From the NCBI GenBank assembly GCA_030684405.1, contig JAUXYA010000032.1:302764-366763 (forward strand): a stretch of 64,000 nt of DNA, given 5' to 3'. Shown here one piece after another: positions 1 to 8,660 of this stretch; within the stretch, counting starts at the first letter, position 1, and each line of letters opens with the position of its first letter. The translations under genes were made by a program, and so were the position numbers. The DNA comes from Burkholderiales bacterium. Its GTDB lineage: Bacteria > Pseudomonadota > Gammaproteobacteria > Burkholderiales > SG8-41. Below the pieces are notes generated by a model. It saw nothing but the letters and a program-made list of their open reading frames with translations, ran no database searches and had not been told where the DNA came from.

Positions 1-354
1 CTGAAAGTTGCGTTCGCTGCGGCTGCGCACAGACAGCACGTAGTTGCGGGCGACGAAGATATCGACTTCGCCGACGCGCAGATCCTCACCATCCGGCTCC
101 AGCATGTGCAGCACGAAAAACAGCGAGTCGCCGTATTCTTCGAATTTTGGCCGCTGGTGGCCGTGGCGGGCGTCTTCCACTGCCAGCGGATGCAGGTCGA
201 ACTCCTCCTCAAGCTGTTCAAGTTCGTGGGGCTCCGGATCGCGCACGGCGACCCACAAGATGCAGTCGTCTCGTTCGCGCCATTTGTGAATGTCCTCACG
301 TGCGACATCCGCAAGCTTCTGGCCGTCCTTGTAGGCTACGCTGTTGACCAGCAT
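1..354 (-). CDS. corA: CorA-family divalent cation transporter, N-terminal part (cut by window edge)
   Basis: The reverse strand from 354 down to 1 is one open frame of 118 codons with no stop, beginning MLVNSVAYKDGQ. It has the cytoplasmic CorA N-domain pattern: a WVAVRDPEPHELEQL stretch (the usual 'W-x-D-x-xxP-x-xEL' element), HPLAVEDA (the 'LHPLAVEDxxH' signature) followed by QRPKFEEYGDSLFFVLHML. CorA proteins are pentameric inner-membrane Mg2+/Co2+ channels. The membrane helices and GMN selectivity motif would lie beyond the window, so a ZntB-like zinc exporter cannot be excluded. It follows leuD on the same strand by 25 bases and may share its transcript. Confidence 0.8.
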   Translation of the reverse strand, partial: MLVNSVAYKDGQKLADVAREDIHKWRERDDCILWVAVRDPEPHELEQLEEEFDLHPLAVEDARHGHQRPKFEEYGDSLFFVLHMLEPDGEDLRVGEVDIFVARNYVLSVRSRSERNFQ

Positions 355-379
355 GTCAGGGCCTCCCGCTTTGCGATGT

Positions 380-994
380 TCAGGCGAGCCAGGGCCGCTC
401 GCTGTGATAACGCGTTTCGAAAGCCTCTATCGCCGGCGTGTGTTCGAGGACCAGGCCGATGTCGTCCAGACCCTTTAGCAAGCGTTCCTTATACATCGGG
501 TCGATCATGAAGGGATGCGCCATGCCTTCGGTGTCGGTGACCGTCTGCGCCGGCAAGTCAATCGCCAGCGTCGCGCCCGGTTGCCCCTGCAATTGCCCGC
601 GCAGGCCGCGGCAGATCTCCTCGGGCAGCGTCACCGGCAGCATGCCGTTCTGCAGTTCGTTGGCGTAATGGATGTCGCCGAAGGATGGCGCGATCACCGC
701 GCGAATGCCGTAGTCGAGCAGCGCATAGACCGCGCCCTCGCGCGAGGAGCCGCAGCCGAAGTTGGCGCCGGCGACGAGGATGCCGGCTTTGCGATACGCC
801 GGCTGATTGAGCACGAAGGCCGGGTTCTCGCGGCCCTCGTTGTCGAAGCGCATGTCGTGGAAAAGATAGGGGTCGTAGCCGGCCTTGTCGTTGCGCAGCT
901 TGCGCAGAAAACGCACCGGGATGATGCGGTCGGTATCGATGTTCGCCATGTCGATCGGGGCGGCGACGGCGGTCAGGGTTGTGAACGGTTTCAT
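380..994 (-). CDS. leuD: LeuD-type small subunit of 3-isopropylmalate dehydratase (or related hydro-lyase)
   Basis: A 204-residue protein of normal LeuD length. It begins MKPFTTLTAVAAPIDMANIDTD, with the family's 'D-x-A/D-x-xNIDTDxIIP' opening, and carries the swivel-domain signature FGCGSSREGAVYAL followed by VIAPSFGDIHYAN. The product pairs with LeuC to isomerise 2-isopropylmalate to 3-isopropylmalate in leucine synthesis, in the cytoplasm. It starts one base after the leuC stop, so the two are translationally coupled. The neighbouring lyase and Bug receptor leave open that this pair serves a catabolic hydro-lyase reaction instead. There is no leuB or leuA nearby in the window. Confidence 0.88.
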   Translation of the reverse strand: MKPFTTLTAVAAPIDMANIDTDRIIPVRFLRKLRNDKAGYDPYLFHDMRFDNEGRENPAFVLNQPAYRKAGILVAGANFGCGSSREGAVYALLDYGIRAVIAPSFGDIHYANELQNGMLPVTLPEEICRGLRGQLQGQPGATLAIDLPAQTVTDTEGMAHPFMIDPMYKERLLKGLDDIGLVLEHTPAIEAFETRYHSERPWLA

Positions 995-995
995 C

Positions 996-2402
996 TCAGG
1001 CTCCCGTCAGTGTGCGCACGTCGGTGACGCGGCCGGTGACCATCGCCGCGGCGGCCATCGCCGGGCTCATCAGGTGGGTGCGTGCGCCCTTGCCCTGGCG
1101 GCCCTCGAAGTTACGGTTCGAAGTCGAGGCGCAGCGTAGCCCCGGGGGCACCTTGTCGCCGTTCATCGCCGCACAACTCGAGCAGCCTGATGCGCGCCAC
1201 TCGACGCCGGCGTCGAGGAATATGCGGTGCAGGCCTTCGGCTTCCGCCTGTGCTTTCAGCGCGGTGGAGCCCGGCGAAATCCAGGCCGGGATCATCGACT
1301 TGCGGCCTTTCAGCACCGCGGCGGCAGCGCGCAGATCCTCGATGCGGCCGTTGGTGCAGCTGCCGATGAAGGCGCGGTCGATGCGGATGTCCGTCAGCGC
1401 CATGCCGGGCTTGAGGTCCATGTAGGCCAGCGCCTGCAGGGCGTGAGCCCGCTTGTCCGCATCGCCCAGCGATTGCGGATCGGGGATGCGGCCCGACACC
1501 GGCAAGGCTTCCTCGGGACTGGTGCCCCAGGTCAGCATCGGCTCCAGCGCCGAAGCGTCGAGTGTCACCTCGCGGTCGAAGCGCGCGCCCTCATCGCCCG
1601 GCAGCGCGCGCCACTGGGTCAGTGCGCGCTCCCACTCGGCATCCTTGGGTGCGTACTCGCGCCCATGCAGGTACTCGTAGACCGTGTCGTCGGGCGCAAT
1701 CATGCCGGCCCGGCCGCCAGCCTCGATCGCCATGTTGCAGACGGTCAGCCGGCCCTCGATGCTCAGGCTGCGAATCGCCGGCCCGGCAAACTCGATGACA
1801 TGACCGGTGGCGCCGGCGGCGCCGATTTTCGCGATGATTGCCAGTACCACGTCCTTGCCGGTGATGCCGGGGCCGAGCCGGCCGTTGACCGTCACGCGCA
1901 GCGTCTTCGGTTTCTTCAGCCACAGGCATTGCGTGGCGAGGATCTGTTTCAGCTGCGAGGCGCCGGTGCCGAAGGCGTAGGCGCCGAGCGCGCCATGCGT
2001 CGAGGTGTGGGAGTCACCGCAGGTAATGGTCAACCCCGGCTGCGTGATGCCTAACTCCGGGCCGATGACGTGGACGATGCCCTGGCGCGCATCGTCCATG
2101 CCGAAATGGGTGAGGCTGTTGACGCGGCAATTCTCTTCGAGCAGCTGGATCATGTGCCGCGCATCGGCGTCTTCCGTGGCATCGAGGCCGCGCTCGCGGC
2201 CGACGGTTGGCACGTAATGGTCGGCCACAGCGAAGTTCTGCCGCGGTTTGCGTACCGTGCGGCCTTCCTTGGCCAGCGCGCCGAAGGCATGGAATGAACC
2301 TTCATGCACAAAGTTGCGATCGATGTGCAGCAGGGTGTCGCCGCCCGGCTTTTCAAGTATTACGTGGCTGTTCCAGATTTTTTCGAACATCGTTAATGCC
2401 AT
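996..2402 (-). CDS. leuC: LeuC-type large subunit of 3-isopropylmalate dehydratase (or related hydro-lyase)
   Basis: Aconitase-superfamily 4Fe-4S subunit of 468 residues from the chosen start. The cluster ligands are visible as GSCTNGRIEDL and GCSSCAAMNGD, and the C-terminal STSNRNFEGRQG motif is intact. I chose the ATG at 2402 (MALTMFEKIW) because an AAAGGA Shine-Dalgarno lies seven bases before it and because LeuC proteins begin this way; the longer open frame to 2429 lacks a site. It starts one base downstream of the ggt stop. Residues around EGSFHAF in the N-terminal substrate loop differ from the 'SPQAF' of E. coli LeuC as I recall it, a hint that the substrate could differ. Family assignment is firm, substrate is not. 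Confidence 0.88.
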   Translation of the reverse strand: MALTMFEKIWNSHVILEKPGGDTLLHIDRNFVHEGSFHAFGALAKEGRTVRKPRQNFAVADHYVPTVGRERGLDATEDADARHMIQLLEENCRVNSLTHFGMDDARQGIVHVIGPELGITQPGLTITCGDSHTSTHGALGAYAFGTGASQLKQILATQCLWLKKPKTLRVTVNGRLGPGITGKDVVLAIIAKIGAAGATGHVIEFAGPAIRSLSIEGRLTVCNMAIEAGGRAGMIAPDDTVYEYLHGREYAPKDAEWERALTQWRALPGDEGARFDREVTLDASALEPMLTWGTSPEEALPVSGRIPDPQSLGDADKRAHALQALAYMDLKPGMALTDIRIDRAFIGSCTNGRIEDLRAAAAVLKGRKSMIPAWISPGSTALKAQAEAEGLHRIFLDAGVEWRASGCSSCAAMNGDKVPPGLRCASTSNRNFEGRQGKGARTHLMSPAMAAAAMVTGRVTDVRTLTGA

Positions 2403-2403
2403 G

Positions 2404-4161
2404 TCAGCGTCCTTTCGCGATGCCTTCACGGCGCGGGTCCGCGCCGCCTTGCCAACCCCTGCCTGCCCGCATGATGCCGTGCAGGCCGCTCGTCATGTCC
2501 ACCAGCTGCACTTCGTGTCCCATCGCCTGCAGCGGTTCCGCCAGCGCCGCATACGCGGTGTCGCGCTCGATCTCGGTCGGACCGTTGCGGCTGCCGGCAT
2601 TCGGCAGGGCAATGGCGGACTGGATGTCCATATTCCAGTCCAGTGTCGCGATCAACGTTTTCGCGACGTAATTGATGATCCGGCTGCCACCCGGCGAGCC
2701 TACCACCAGGTGCAGGTCGCCATTCTTGCGGAATACCAGCGTCGGCGCCATGGAACTGCGCGGGCGCTTGCCCGGTGCGACGGCGTTGGCCACGGTGCGG
2801 CCATCCTGCTGCGGATTGAAATTGAAATCGGTGAGCTGGTTGTTGAGCAGGAATCCGCGCACCATCAGGCGGCTGCCGAAAAAGTTCTCGATCGTGGTCG
2901 TCAGCGACACGGCGTTGCCGGCTGCATCGATGATGGCGACATGGCTGGTGCCGGTGACTTCTTCAAGCGTGTCGTCAGCATGCACGAGTCGCGCCCCCGG
3001 CGGCGTCCCGGCTTCTGCCTTGACCATAGAGCGTTCGTTCGAGATCAGCCGTGCCCGGCTGGCCAGGTATCCCGGATCGAGCAGGCCGGCCACCGGCACC
3101 TCGACGAAACGGTCATCGGCCACCCAGCGGTCGCGGTCGGCATAGGCGAGGCGCCCGGCTTCGGCGAGCAGGTGTACGGCCTGCACCGAGCCCGGAGCCA
3201 GCGCCGAGAGGTCGTGGTGCGACAGCATCCCGAGCATCTGCAGCACGGCGATGCCGCCAGACGATGAGGGGGGCATGCCACAGACGCGATACTCGCGGTA
3301 GGGCGCGCACAGGGGATCGACCTCGCGCACCTGGTAGTCATCGAGATCCTTGAGATCCAGAACTCCGGGGTTCCTCGCATGGCCGCGTACGGCGGCGACA
3401 AGGTCGCGGGCGATAGCGCCGCGATAAAACGCGTCGGCGCCGCCGCTCTGCAGGGCGCGCAGCGTTTCCGCAAATTCGCGGTTGCGCATGATCGTGCCTG
3501 CGGCTTTCGGCGTACCGTCAGCATTCAGGAAATGCTCGCGTGCAGCCGCTTCTCCGGCGAGGGCTTCTTCGCGCAGCAGCAGCGCGTGTACACGCCGCGA
3601 CATCGGGTAACCCTTTTCGGCAAGGGCGATCGCCGGCTCGAACAGCAGGGCCCACGGCAGTCTCCCGTGTTTGCGGTGCGCCTGTTCCAGCAGACGGGCT
3701 ACGCCTGGTGTGCCGACGGCGCGCCCGCCGGCCACTGCTTCGCGGAACTGCATCGCCTTGCCGTCGCGCATGAACAGTTCGGCCGTGGCCGCAGCCGGCG
3801 CAGTTTCCCGACCGTCATAGGCCTGGATCTCGCGGTGTCCGGCGTTGTAGTGCATCAGGAATGCGCCGCCACCGAGGCCGGATGCATGGGGTTCGACCAG
3901 GTTCAGCACCAGCTGCACGGTGATCATCGCATCGACCGCGCTGCCGCCGGCGTCGAGGATTTTCAGGCCCGCTTCCACTGCGAGGGGATGCGCAGCGGCA
4001 ACCATGTGGCGCTGCGCATGGGCGAGCGTCTTGTCCGAGCGCCCGGTGGGTGGTTCGGGCTGCGCCGGCCTGTCAGTCTGCGCCTGCAAAGGCAGGGACA
4101 GTGCAGCCCACAGCAGAGCTGCGAAGCCGAACCGGGCCCGGCGCTGCGCGGTCTGGCTCAT
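2404..4161 (-). CDS. ggt: Gamma-glutamyltransferase (periplasmic Ntn-hydrolase)
   Basis: A 585-residue gamma-glutamyltranspeptidase. It cleaves glutathione and other gamma-glutamyl compounds in the periplasm after autoprocessing into two chains. The nucleophile of the small subunit is Thr405 in EVTGTSHVAIID, followed by LLNNQLTDFNF and the oxyanion/ligand stretch GSPGGSRIINYV. The N-terminus MSQTAQRRARFGFAALLWAALSLPLQAQ-type leader looks like a signal peptide, which supports the start at 4161 rather than the 28-codon longer frame, and 4161 also clears the upstream stop at 4172. Its place between a lyase gene and leuC in a tightly spaced run is unusual for ggt. Confidence 0.93.
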   Translation of the reverse strand: MSQTAQRRARFGFAALLWAALSLPLQAQTDRPAQPEPPTGRSDKTLAHAQRHMVAAAHPLAVEAGLKILDAGGSAVDAMITVQLVLNLVEPHASGLGGGAFLMHYNAGHREIQAYDGRETAPAAATAELFMRDGKAMQFREAVAGGRAVGTPGVARLLEQAHRKHGRLPWALLFEPAIALAEKGYPMSRRVHALLLREEALAGEAAAREHFLNADGTPKAAGTIMRNREFAETLRALQSGGADAFYRGAIARDLVAAVRGHARNPGVLDLKDLDDYQVREVDPLCAPYREYRVCGMPPSSSGGIAVLQMLGMLSHHDLSALAPGSVQAVHLLAEAGRLAYADRDRWVADDRFVEVPVAGLLDPGYLASRARLISNERSMVKAEAGTPPGARLVHADDTLEEVTGTSHVAIIDAAGNAVSLTTTIENFFGSRLMVRGFLLNNQLTDFNFNPQQDGRTVANAVAPGKRPRSSMAPTLVFRKNGDLHLVVGSPGGSRIINYVAKTLIATLDWNMDIQSAIALPNAGSRNGPTEIERDTAYAALAEPLQAMGHEVQLVDMTSGLHGIMRAGRGWQGGADPRREGIAKGR

Positions 4162-4171
4162 CCGGGTAACT

Positions 4172-5077
4172 TCAGAGCCCGGTGCGCTGGTCTTCGGGCA
4201 GGCCGTACTGGTTTTCGAGCGCCTGGATTTCGGGAAGGCCGGCAATGTCGGTGAACTGCTTGAAGTTCGCGACCTTGTCGCGCATGTAGGCGATGGAACC
4301 CGTCTTTTTCAGTTCACGCAGCAGGTTCTGCATGGCCGGGATCGCCGCCAGCATCACCCAGTTCGGATAGATCGAGATCTTGAAGCCAAGCTTGCCCAGT
4401 TCGTCGGCGGGCAGATCCGGTGTCTTGCCGCTGGCGGCCATGTTGTAGAGCAGAGGCACGCCCTGAAAGCGTTTCGAGACGATTTCAACCTGCTCGCGGC
4501 CCACCGGCGCTTCGATGAACAACACGTCGGCGCCGGCTTCGCGGTAGCGTTCGCCGCGCTCCAGCGCGGCATCCATGCCTTCGACGGCGATGGCGTCGGT
4601 GCGGGTGATGATGATGAAATCGTCGTCGCGCCGGGCATCGCAGGCTGCCTTGATCTTGGCGACCATCTCCGCGGTCGGGATCACGCGTTTGCCAGCGAGG
4701 TGGCCGCAGCGCTTGGGCCAGGCCTGGTCCTCGAGGTGAACGCCGGCGACGCCGGCTTTCTCGTAGTCGCGGATGGTGCGCCGGGTGTTGATCGGGTTGC
4801 CGTAGCCGGTGTCGGCGTCGGCAATCACCGGAAGGCCGGAGGCGTCAGCGATGCGGCCGGCGTTGTCGATCATCTCGGTTGCGGTCAGCAGGCCGACGTC
4901 GGGCATGCCGAGCCGGGTCAGACTGGTGCCGAAGCCGGTCATGTAAACCGCCTCAAAGCCTTCCATTTTTACCATGCGTGCAGCGAAGGCGTCGGCGACG
5001 CCGGGCACGACCAGGCAGCCGGGGCGCGCCAGCAGCGCACGCATGCGGGTGGTCAGACGTTCAGTGTTCTGGGCCAT
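4172..5077 (-). CDS. Isocitrate lyase / PEP mutase superfamily lyase
   Basis: A 301-residue TIM-barrel enzyme of the superfamily that contains 2-methylisocitrate lyase, dimethylmalate lyase, oxaloacetate decarboxylase and carboxyphosphonoenolpyruvate mutase. It shows VPGVADAFAARM, the metal-binding DADTGYGNP loop, and the gating-loop motif KRCGH with Cys124, which is typical of the C-C bond lyases rather than of the phosphonate mutases. The next elements IITRTDAI and LFIEAPVG also fit. It sits between a Bug receptor gene and ggt on one transcript with leuCD. Substrate cannot be read from sequence; lyase activity on a 2-alkylmalate or methylisocitrate-like acid is my inference from the motif and neighbours. 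Confidence 0.85.
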   Translation of the reverse strand: MAQNTERLTTRMRALLARPGCLVVPGVADAFAARMVKMEGFEAVYMTGFGTSLTRLGMPDVGLLTATEMIDNAGRIADASGLPVIADADTGYGNPINTRRTIRDYEKAGVAGVHLEDQAWPKRCGHLAGKRVIPTAEMVAKIKAACDARRDDDFIIITRTDAIAVEGMDAALERGERYREAGADVLFIEAPVGREQVEIVSKRFQGVPLLYNMAASGKTPDLPADELGKLGFKISIYPNWVMLAAIPAMQNLLRELKKTGSIAYMRDKVANFKQFTDIAGLPEIQALENQYGLPEDQRTGL

Positions 5078-5090
5078 CAGGGTTTCCGTA

Positions 5091-6053
5091 TCATTCGAAT
5101 TTCAGGTTAAGTTTCTTCGCCAGCGCCTGCCACTGCTGCAGCTCGTCGCGGATGCGCTTGCTGAATTCCTCGGGAGAGCTTGCGCCGGGATTGGCGCCCA
5201 GCCCGCGGAAACGCTCGGCTACCGCAGCGTTGTCCATCACCTTGCGCACTGCGGTATTCAGCTTGGCGACCACCGGTTTCGGCGTGCCCGCAGGCGTCAG
5301 CAGGCCGAGCAGGGTGGAAGCTTGATAGCCTTTGTAGCCCAGTTCATCCAGCGTCGGCACCTGCGGCAGCGCCACAGCGCGCTGCAGGGTGGTCACCGCC
5401 AGAACTTTCAGCCGGCCGTCCTTGACGAAGCCGATGGACGCAGCGAGCTGGTCGACCATGGTTTCAACTTGACCACCAAGCAGTTCCGACAATGCCGGAC
5501 CGCTGCCCTTGTACGGCACGTGCAGCAGCCTCACGCCGGCCATGCTCGCAAACAACTCTATCGCGAAGTGGTTGGTGGTTCCGGCGCCGGCAGAGGCTAT
5601 GGTCAGCTTGCCGGGGCGTGATTTCGCCATAGCGACCAGTTCCGCGACCGACTGGATACCGGATCGCGGACTGGCCAGAACCACCAGAGGTACGGCCTGT
5701 ACCGTGGAGACAGGCACGAAATCCTTCAGCGAGTCGTAGGGCAGCTTCTTGAAAATGACCGGGTTCACCGACAGCGGACCGCTGGAACCGACCAGCAGCG
5801 TATGACCGTCGGCCGTCGATTTGGCGACCAGCGAGGCGCCGAGATTGCCGCCACCACCGGGCCGATTGTCGACAACTACGGTCTGTCCCAAAGCCTCGGA
5901 GAGGTGCGGCGCGATGATACGCGCGGAAATATCGACATTGCCGCCCGGCGCATACGGTACGACCATGCGGATCGGGCGCGATGGAAAGGGTTCTGCGGCG
6001 AATGAAGGCCATGTCAATGCTGCAAGTACCAGCAGGGCAATGGGTGTGTTCAT
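5091..6053 (-). CDS. Bug/TctC-family periplasmic receptor (tripartite tricarboxylate transporter type)
   Basis: A 320-residue extracytoplasmic solute receptor. A hydrophobic leader ends near SFAAEPFPSRPIR, then comes the family hallmark IRMVVPYAPGGNVDISAR, VVDNRPGGGGNLGA, ADGHTLLVG, LPYDSLKDF and LLHVPYKGSGPALSELLGGQVE. Such receptors bind small carboxylates or amides in the periplasm. No tctA or tctB membrane genes are nearby, as is usual for Bug genes. It is the first gene of the run leading into the lyase, ggt and leuCD, so its ligand is probably the organic acid handled by those enzymes (inference). Confidence 0.95.
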   Translation of the reverse strand: MNTPIALLVLAALTWPSFAAEPFPSRPIRMVVPYAPGGNVDISARIIAPHLSEALGQTVVVDNRPGGGGNLGASLVAKSTADGHTLLVGSSGPLSVNPVIFKKLPYDSLKDFVPVSTVQAVPLVVLASPRSGIQSVAELVAMAKSRPGKLTIASAGAGTTNHFAIELFASMAGVRLLHVPYKGSGPALSELLGGQVETMVDQLAASIGFVKDGRLKVLAVTTLQRAVALPQVPTLDELGYKGYQASTLLGLLTPAGTPKPVVAKLNTAVRKVMDNAAVAERFRGLGANPGASSPEEFSKRIRDELQQWQALAKKLNLKFE

Positions 6054-6170
6054 TTGCGGGATACTCTCGATGGTGGTGCTGGCGGTCGCTGCGCCTGTTG
6101 TTCTGGCCGGAGTGGAACTGGCGCCGTAAAGCCGGGAACATTTTATCGCGGTTCCCCCTCCCGCGGGCTA

Positions 6171-6725
6171 TCAGAGGGCGTTGCAGTGCCAGCGGCCGTC
6201 GGCTGAGCGGTCGAATAGCAGGGGCAGGCTGTTTGGCACCGGCGAGTCCTGTGGTGGCAGGTCGAGCCATGCACCGAGCACCCGGAAGGTGCCGGAGTGG
6301 GCGACGATCAGCGGCATGCGGCTCGCGCCGATCTGCTGCAGCCCGATCAGCGTGCGCAAGCGGAAGGCTTCCGGACTTTCGCCGCCGGGCGGAGTGGCGT
6401 TGCGCACGCGCAGTGCCCGCGGCTGGCCCTCGAGCTCGCCCCAGTTGCGTTCGGCGAGTTCAGCCACGATCACCGGCTCGATGCCCAGCACTTCGGTGAC
6501 ACAGCGCGCCGTGTCGCGCGCCCGCTGCAGCGGGCTGCACCAGATGGCATCGATGTCGCCGCTCGCCAGGCGCGCTGCCGCAGCCCGAGCCTGTGCCCAT
6601 CCCCGCTCATTGAGCGGAACATTGCTGGCGCCGGCGACCAGGCCAAGGCGGTTTGGCTCGGTTTCGCCGTGGCGCAGGAAACAGAAGGGTCCGCTGAGCA
6701 GCGGCGCCGGGGTGGCGGCATTCAC
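6171..6725 (-). CDS. Histidine phosphatase superfamily protein
   Basis: A 184-residue phosphoglycerate-mutase-like phosphatase. The catalytic RHG motif is FLRHGETEPN near residue 18, followed by LNERGWAQA, IWCSPLQRARDTA and a second histidine in VAHSGTFRVLG. Enzymes of this size include alpha-ribazole-phosphatase-like and broad-specificity phosphatases. Its start codon overlaps the stop of the preceding metallo-hydrolase gene by four bases (ATGA), so the two are translationally coupled and may act together. Substrate unknown. Confidence 0.9.
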   Translation of the reverse strand: MNAATPAPLLSGPFCFLRHGETEPNRLGLVAGASNVPLNERGWAQARAAAARLASGDIDAIWCSPLQRARDTARCVTEVLGIEPVIVAELAERNWGELEGQPRALRVRNATPPGGESPEAFRLRTLIGLQQIGASRMPLIVAHSGTFRVLGAWLDLPPQDSPVPNSLPLLFDRSADGRWHCNAL

Positions 6726-7810
6726 AGTTCGACACGCCCCGTCGTGACCACCTGTGCCGGCGCAAACGCGCGCTGCCAGGCGGCAAGGTGTTTGGCGTCG
6801 CCAAAGGCCGGCAATATCGTGTGAGCACCCACCGACTTCACCAGTGCAACGTTGTCCGACAGCCGCGGATGAACATTCCAGCGCAGATAGCGGGCACGGC
6901 CGCTGCGGGTCAGTCGCTCGGCTGGCGTGTCCGGTGGCAGGTAGCCGGTGAACACGATAGCGGGTGTCTCACCGCTTTCCCAGCGCGCAAGCAGTTCTGC
7001 GGCATCGCCGGAAGTACCGTCGGCGCGGCTCGCCAGCGTGATGCCCGCGGGCTCGCCGGACGCGAGTGCGCCATCGGCAATGCGCGCGAGCTCCGGTGCC
7101 ACGCCGGGATGGAGACAGGCGGCATCGCTCGTCGCCAGTCGCTGCAGGGCCTTGCGCATGCGCTCGTCGATGCGCGGCAGCAAATGGCCGTTGCGCAGCA
7201 GGTGGAGTGCGATCTCCGGACCACGACCATTTTCAGGCACGGGCAGCAACAGGCCCCCCGGGACAGCGAAGAATTCCGCCAGCGCTTCCTGGCATTGCGC
7301 GAGCGGAATGTCGTAGTCGCCGTAGGAGGCGTCGAGAATCAGCGTGCCTGCGGGCGGCGGCGCGTCCCGGGCGTAGAGCGCGGATTCGCTTGAGTTGTCG
7401 CCCATGTACAGCAGGCCGTCGCCCAGCGCGAGGTGCAGCCAGACGCCGCCCGGCGCATGGCCCGAGCGCCCGGTGGTCACCCGCACGCCCAGCACATCGG
7501 TGCTGCCGCTGAGCGGCAGCGGCCGTAAGGCGACATGCGAGGGAAGGCTGCGGGCGACGATCTCTGTCGCGTAAACCGGCGGGTTGCCGATCTCCGGCAG
7601 CAGCTTGAGTCCGCCGGCATGGTCGGCATGACCGTGCGACAGCAGCAAGGCATCGATATGACCGACGCCGCTGACATCGGGCCACAAGCCCGGTTGCGGC
7701 CCATAGCCGAGGTCGAGCATCAGCCGCGAGTTGCCGGCTTCGACGACAAAGCAGGCCGGACCTTTGCGCCCGCAGCCGGACACGGGCACCACTGCGGGTA
7801 TGACAGCCAT
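6722..7810 (-). CDS. Metallo-beta-lactamase-fold hydrolase
   Basis: A 362-residue protein with the dinuclear metal motif HxHxDH in LLLSHGHADHAGGL, a following GRSGHAPGGVWL histidine and the YMGDNS aspartate. An unusual Cys-rich start (VPVSGCGRKGPACFVVEAGNSRLMLDLGYG) replaces the common 'GxGG' opening. The second half contains APELARIADGALASGEPAGITLA and VFTGYLPPDTPAERL, and resembles the C-terminal segment of MBL proteins of the RNase J/CPSF-like class in placing a late FTGY element, but I would not push that. It is coupled to the phosphatase gene. Substrate unknown. Confidence 0.85.
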   Translation of the reverse strand: MAVIPAVVPVSGCGRKGPACFVVEAGNSRLMLDLGYGPQPGLWPDVSGVGHIDALLLSHGHADHAGGLKLLPEIGNPPVYATEIVARSLPSHVALRPLPLSGSTDVLGVRVTTGRSGHAPGGVWLHLALGDGLLYMGDNSSESALYARDAPPPAGTLILDASYGDYDIPLAQCQEALAEFFAVPGGLLLPVPENGRGPEIALHLLRNGHLLPRIDERMRKALQRLATSDAACLHPGVAPELARIADGALASGEPAGITLASRADGTSGDAAELLARWESGETPAIVFTGYLPPDTPAERLTRSGRARYLRWNVHPRLSDNVALVKSVGAHTILPAFGDAKHLAAWQRAFAPAQVVTTGRVEL

Positions 7811-7816
7811 CGGGCT

Positions 7817-8509
7817 TCAATCGCCAGTCGGGGTGATCTGGAAACCCTTGACCGCGTCCATGCTCGACAGCGTCGCCGCCAGCGCGCGCAGGTTGCGGGT
7901 GTCGAGCGTGCGCAGCACCATGCGGTATTCGAAGTGCTCACCCTGGTCGCGCAAGCGATAGGTCACGCGGGCAACACTGAAATGATGCTCGTCGACCAGA
8001 TTGCGCAATTCATCCTCGCCCATTTCATGGCCGCGCTGCACGCGCACACTGAAAATCGCGTACTGCTCGGTGCGCATCTTGCTCTCGATCCAGCGGAAGC
8101 CCGACAGCGTGGCCAGCGTCAACACCGTAGCGAGTGCTGCGGGAAGGTAAAAGCCGATGCCGACCAGGATGCCGATGGCCGAGGTGATCCAGATCGAGGC
8201 TGCGGTGGTCAGTCCGCGCACCGATGCGCCTTCCTTCATGATCACGCCCGCGCCGAGGAATCCGATGCCGGTCATGATGCCCTGCGCCATGCGCGTCGGA
8301 TCGACCACCACCCGCGAGTTGCCGTCGGGCTGGAACCACTGGCTTTCGTAGACCGTGACCAGCATCAGCAGGCTGGAGGCGACACAGACCAGCGCATGGG
8401 TGCGGAAGCCGGCGGGCCGGCCGCGGTAGCTGCGCTCGAGGCCGATCAGGGCACCCACGCCCAAGGCGCCGGTCAGGCGGATGCAGATTTCGATGAAGTC
8501 GCCGTTCAT
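7817..8509 (-). CDS. MgtC/SapB-family membrane protein
   Basis: From the ATG at 8509 the protein is 230 residues: four or five hydrophobic helices starting RLTGALGVGALIGLERSYRGRPAGFRTHALVCVASSLLMLV, then GIGFLGAGVIMKEG, the best conserved MgtC stretch, and a soluble C-terminal domain of about 80 residues. This is the long MgtC form with a cytosolic ACT-like tail. MgtC proteins help cells cope with low Mg2+ and modulate ATP synthase in some pathogens. The open frame runs 28 codons further upstream to 8593, but that part covers the palindromic operators, so the shorter start is preferred. Confidence 0.9.
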   Translation of the reverse strand: MNGDFIEICIRLTGALGVGALIGLERSYRGRPAGFRTHALVCVASSLLMLVTVYESQWFQPDGNSRVVVDPTRMAQGIMTGIGFLGAGVIMKEGASVRGLTTAASIWITSAIGILVGIGFYLPAALATVLTLATLSGFRWIESKMRTEQYAIFSVRVQRGHEMGEDELRNLVDEHHFSVARVTYRLRDQGEHFEYRMVLRTLDTRNLRALAATLSSMDAVKGFQITPTGD

Positions 8510-8550
8510 GGCCGGTATTTTCCTTGTTTGTGCTGCCGTTGCCACAATTC

Positions 8551-8597
8551 TGCAACAAATATTGCATAACTTCAGACCAGTTGCAATGAACATTGCA
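8551..8597. promoter_or_regulatory. Twin palindromic operator between mgtC-like gene and rpiR-type regulator
   Basis: Two 16-bp sites share the pattern TGCAA-N6-TTGCA, at 8551-8566 and 8582-8597. Their centres are 31 bp apart, about three helical turns, so two dimers would bind on one DNA face. They lie upstream of both divergent genes. Regulators of the RpiR family commonly bind such paired palindromes, so autoregulation by the 8661 gene product is the natural reading, but binding is inferred. Confidence 0.7.
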
Positions 8598-8660
8598 GCA
8601 CGCGAATGCCCGTGCTGTAATCAACCGCACCTTAACCCGTGGCAGAACGCGCAACAACCC

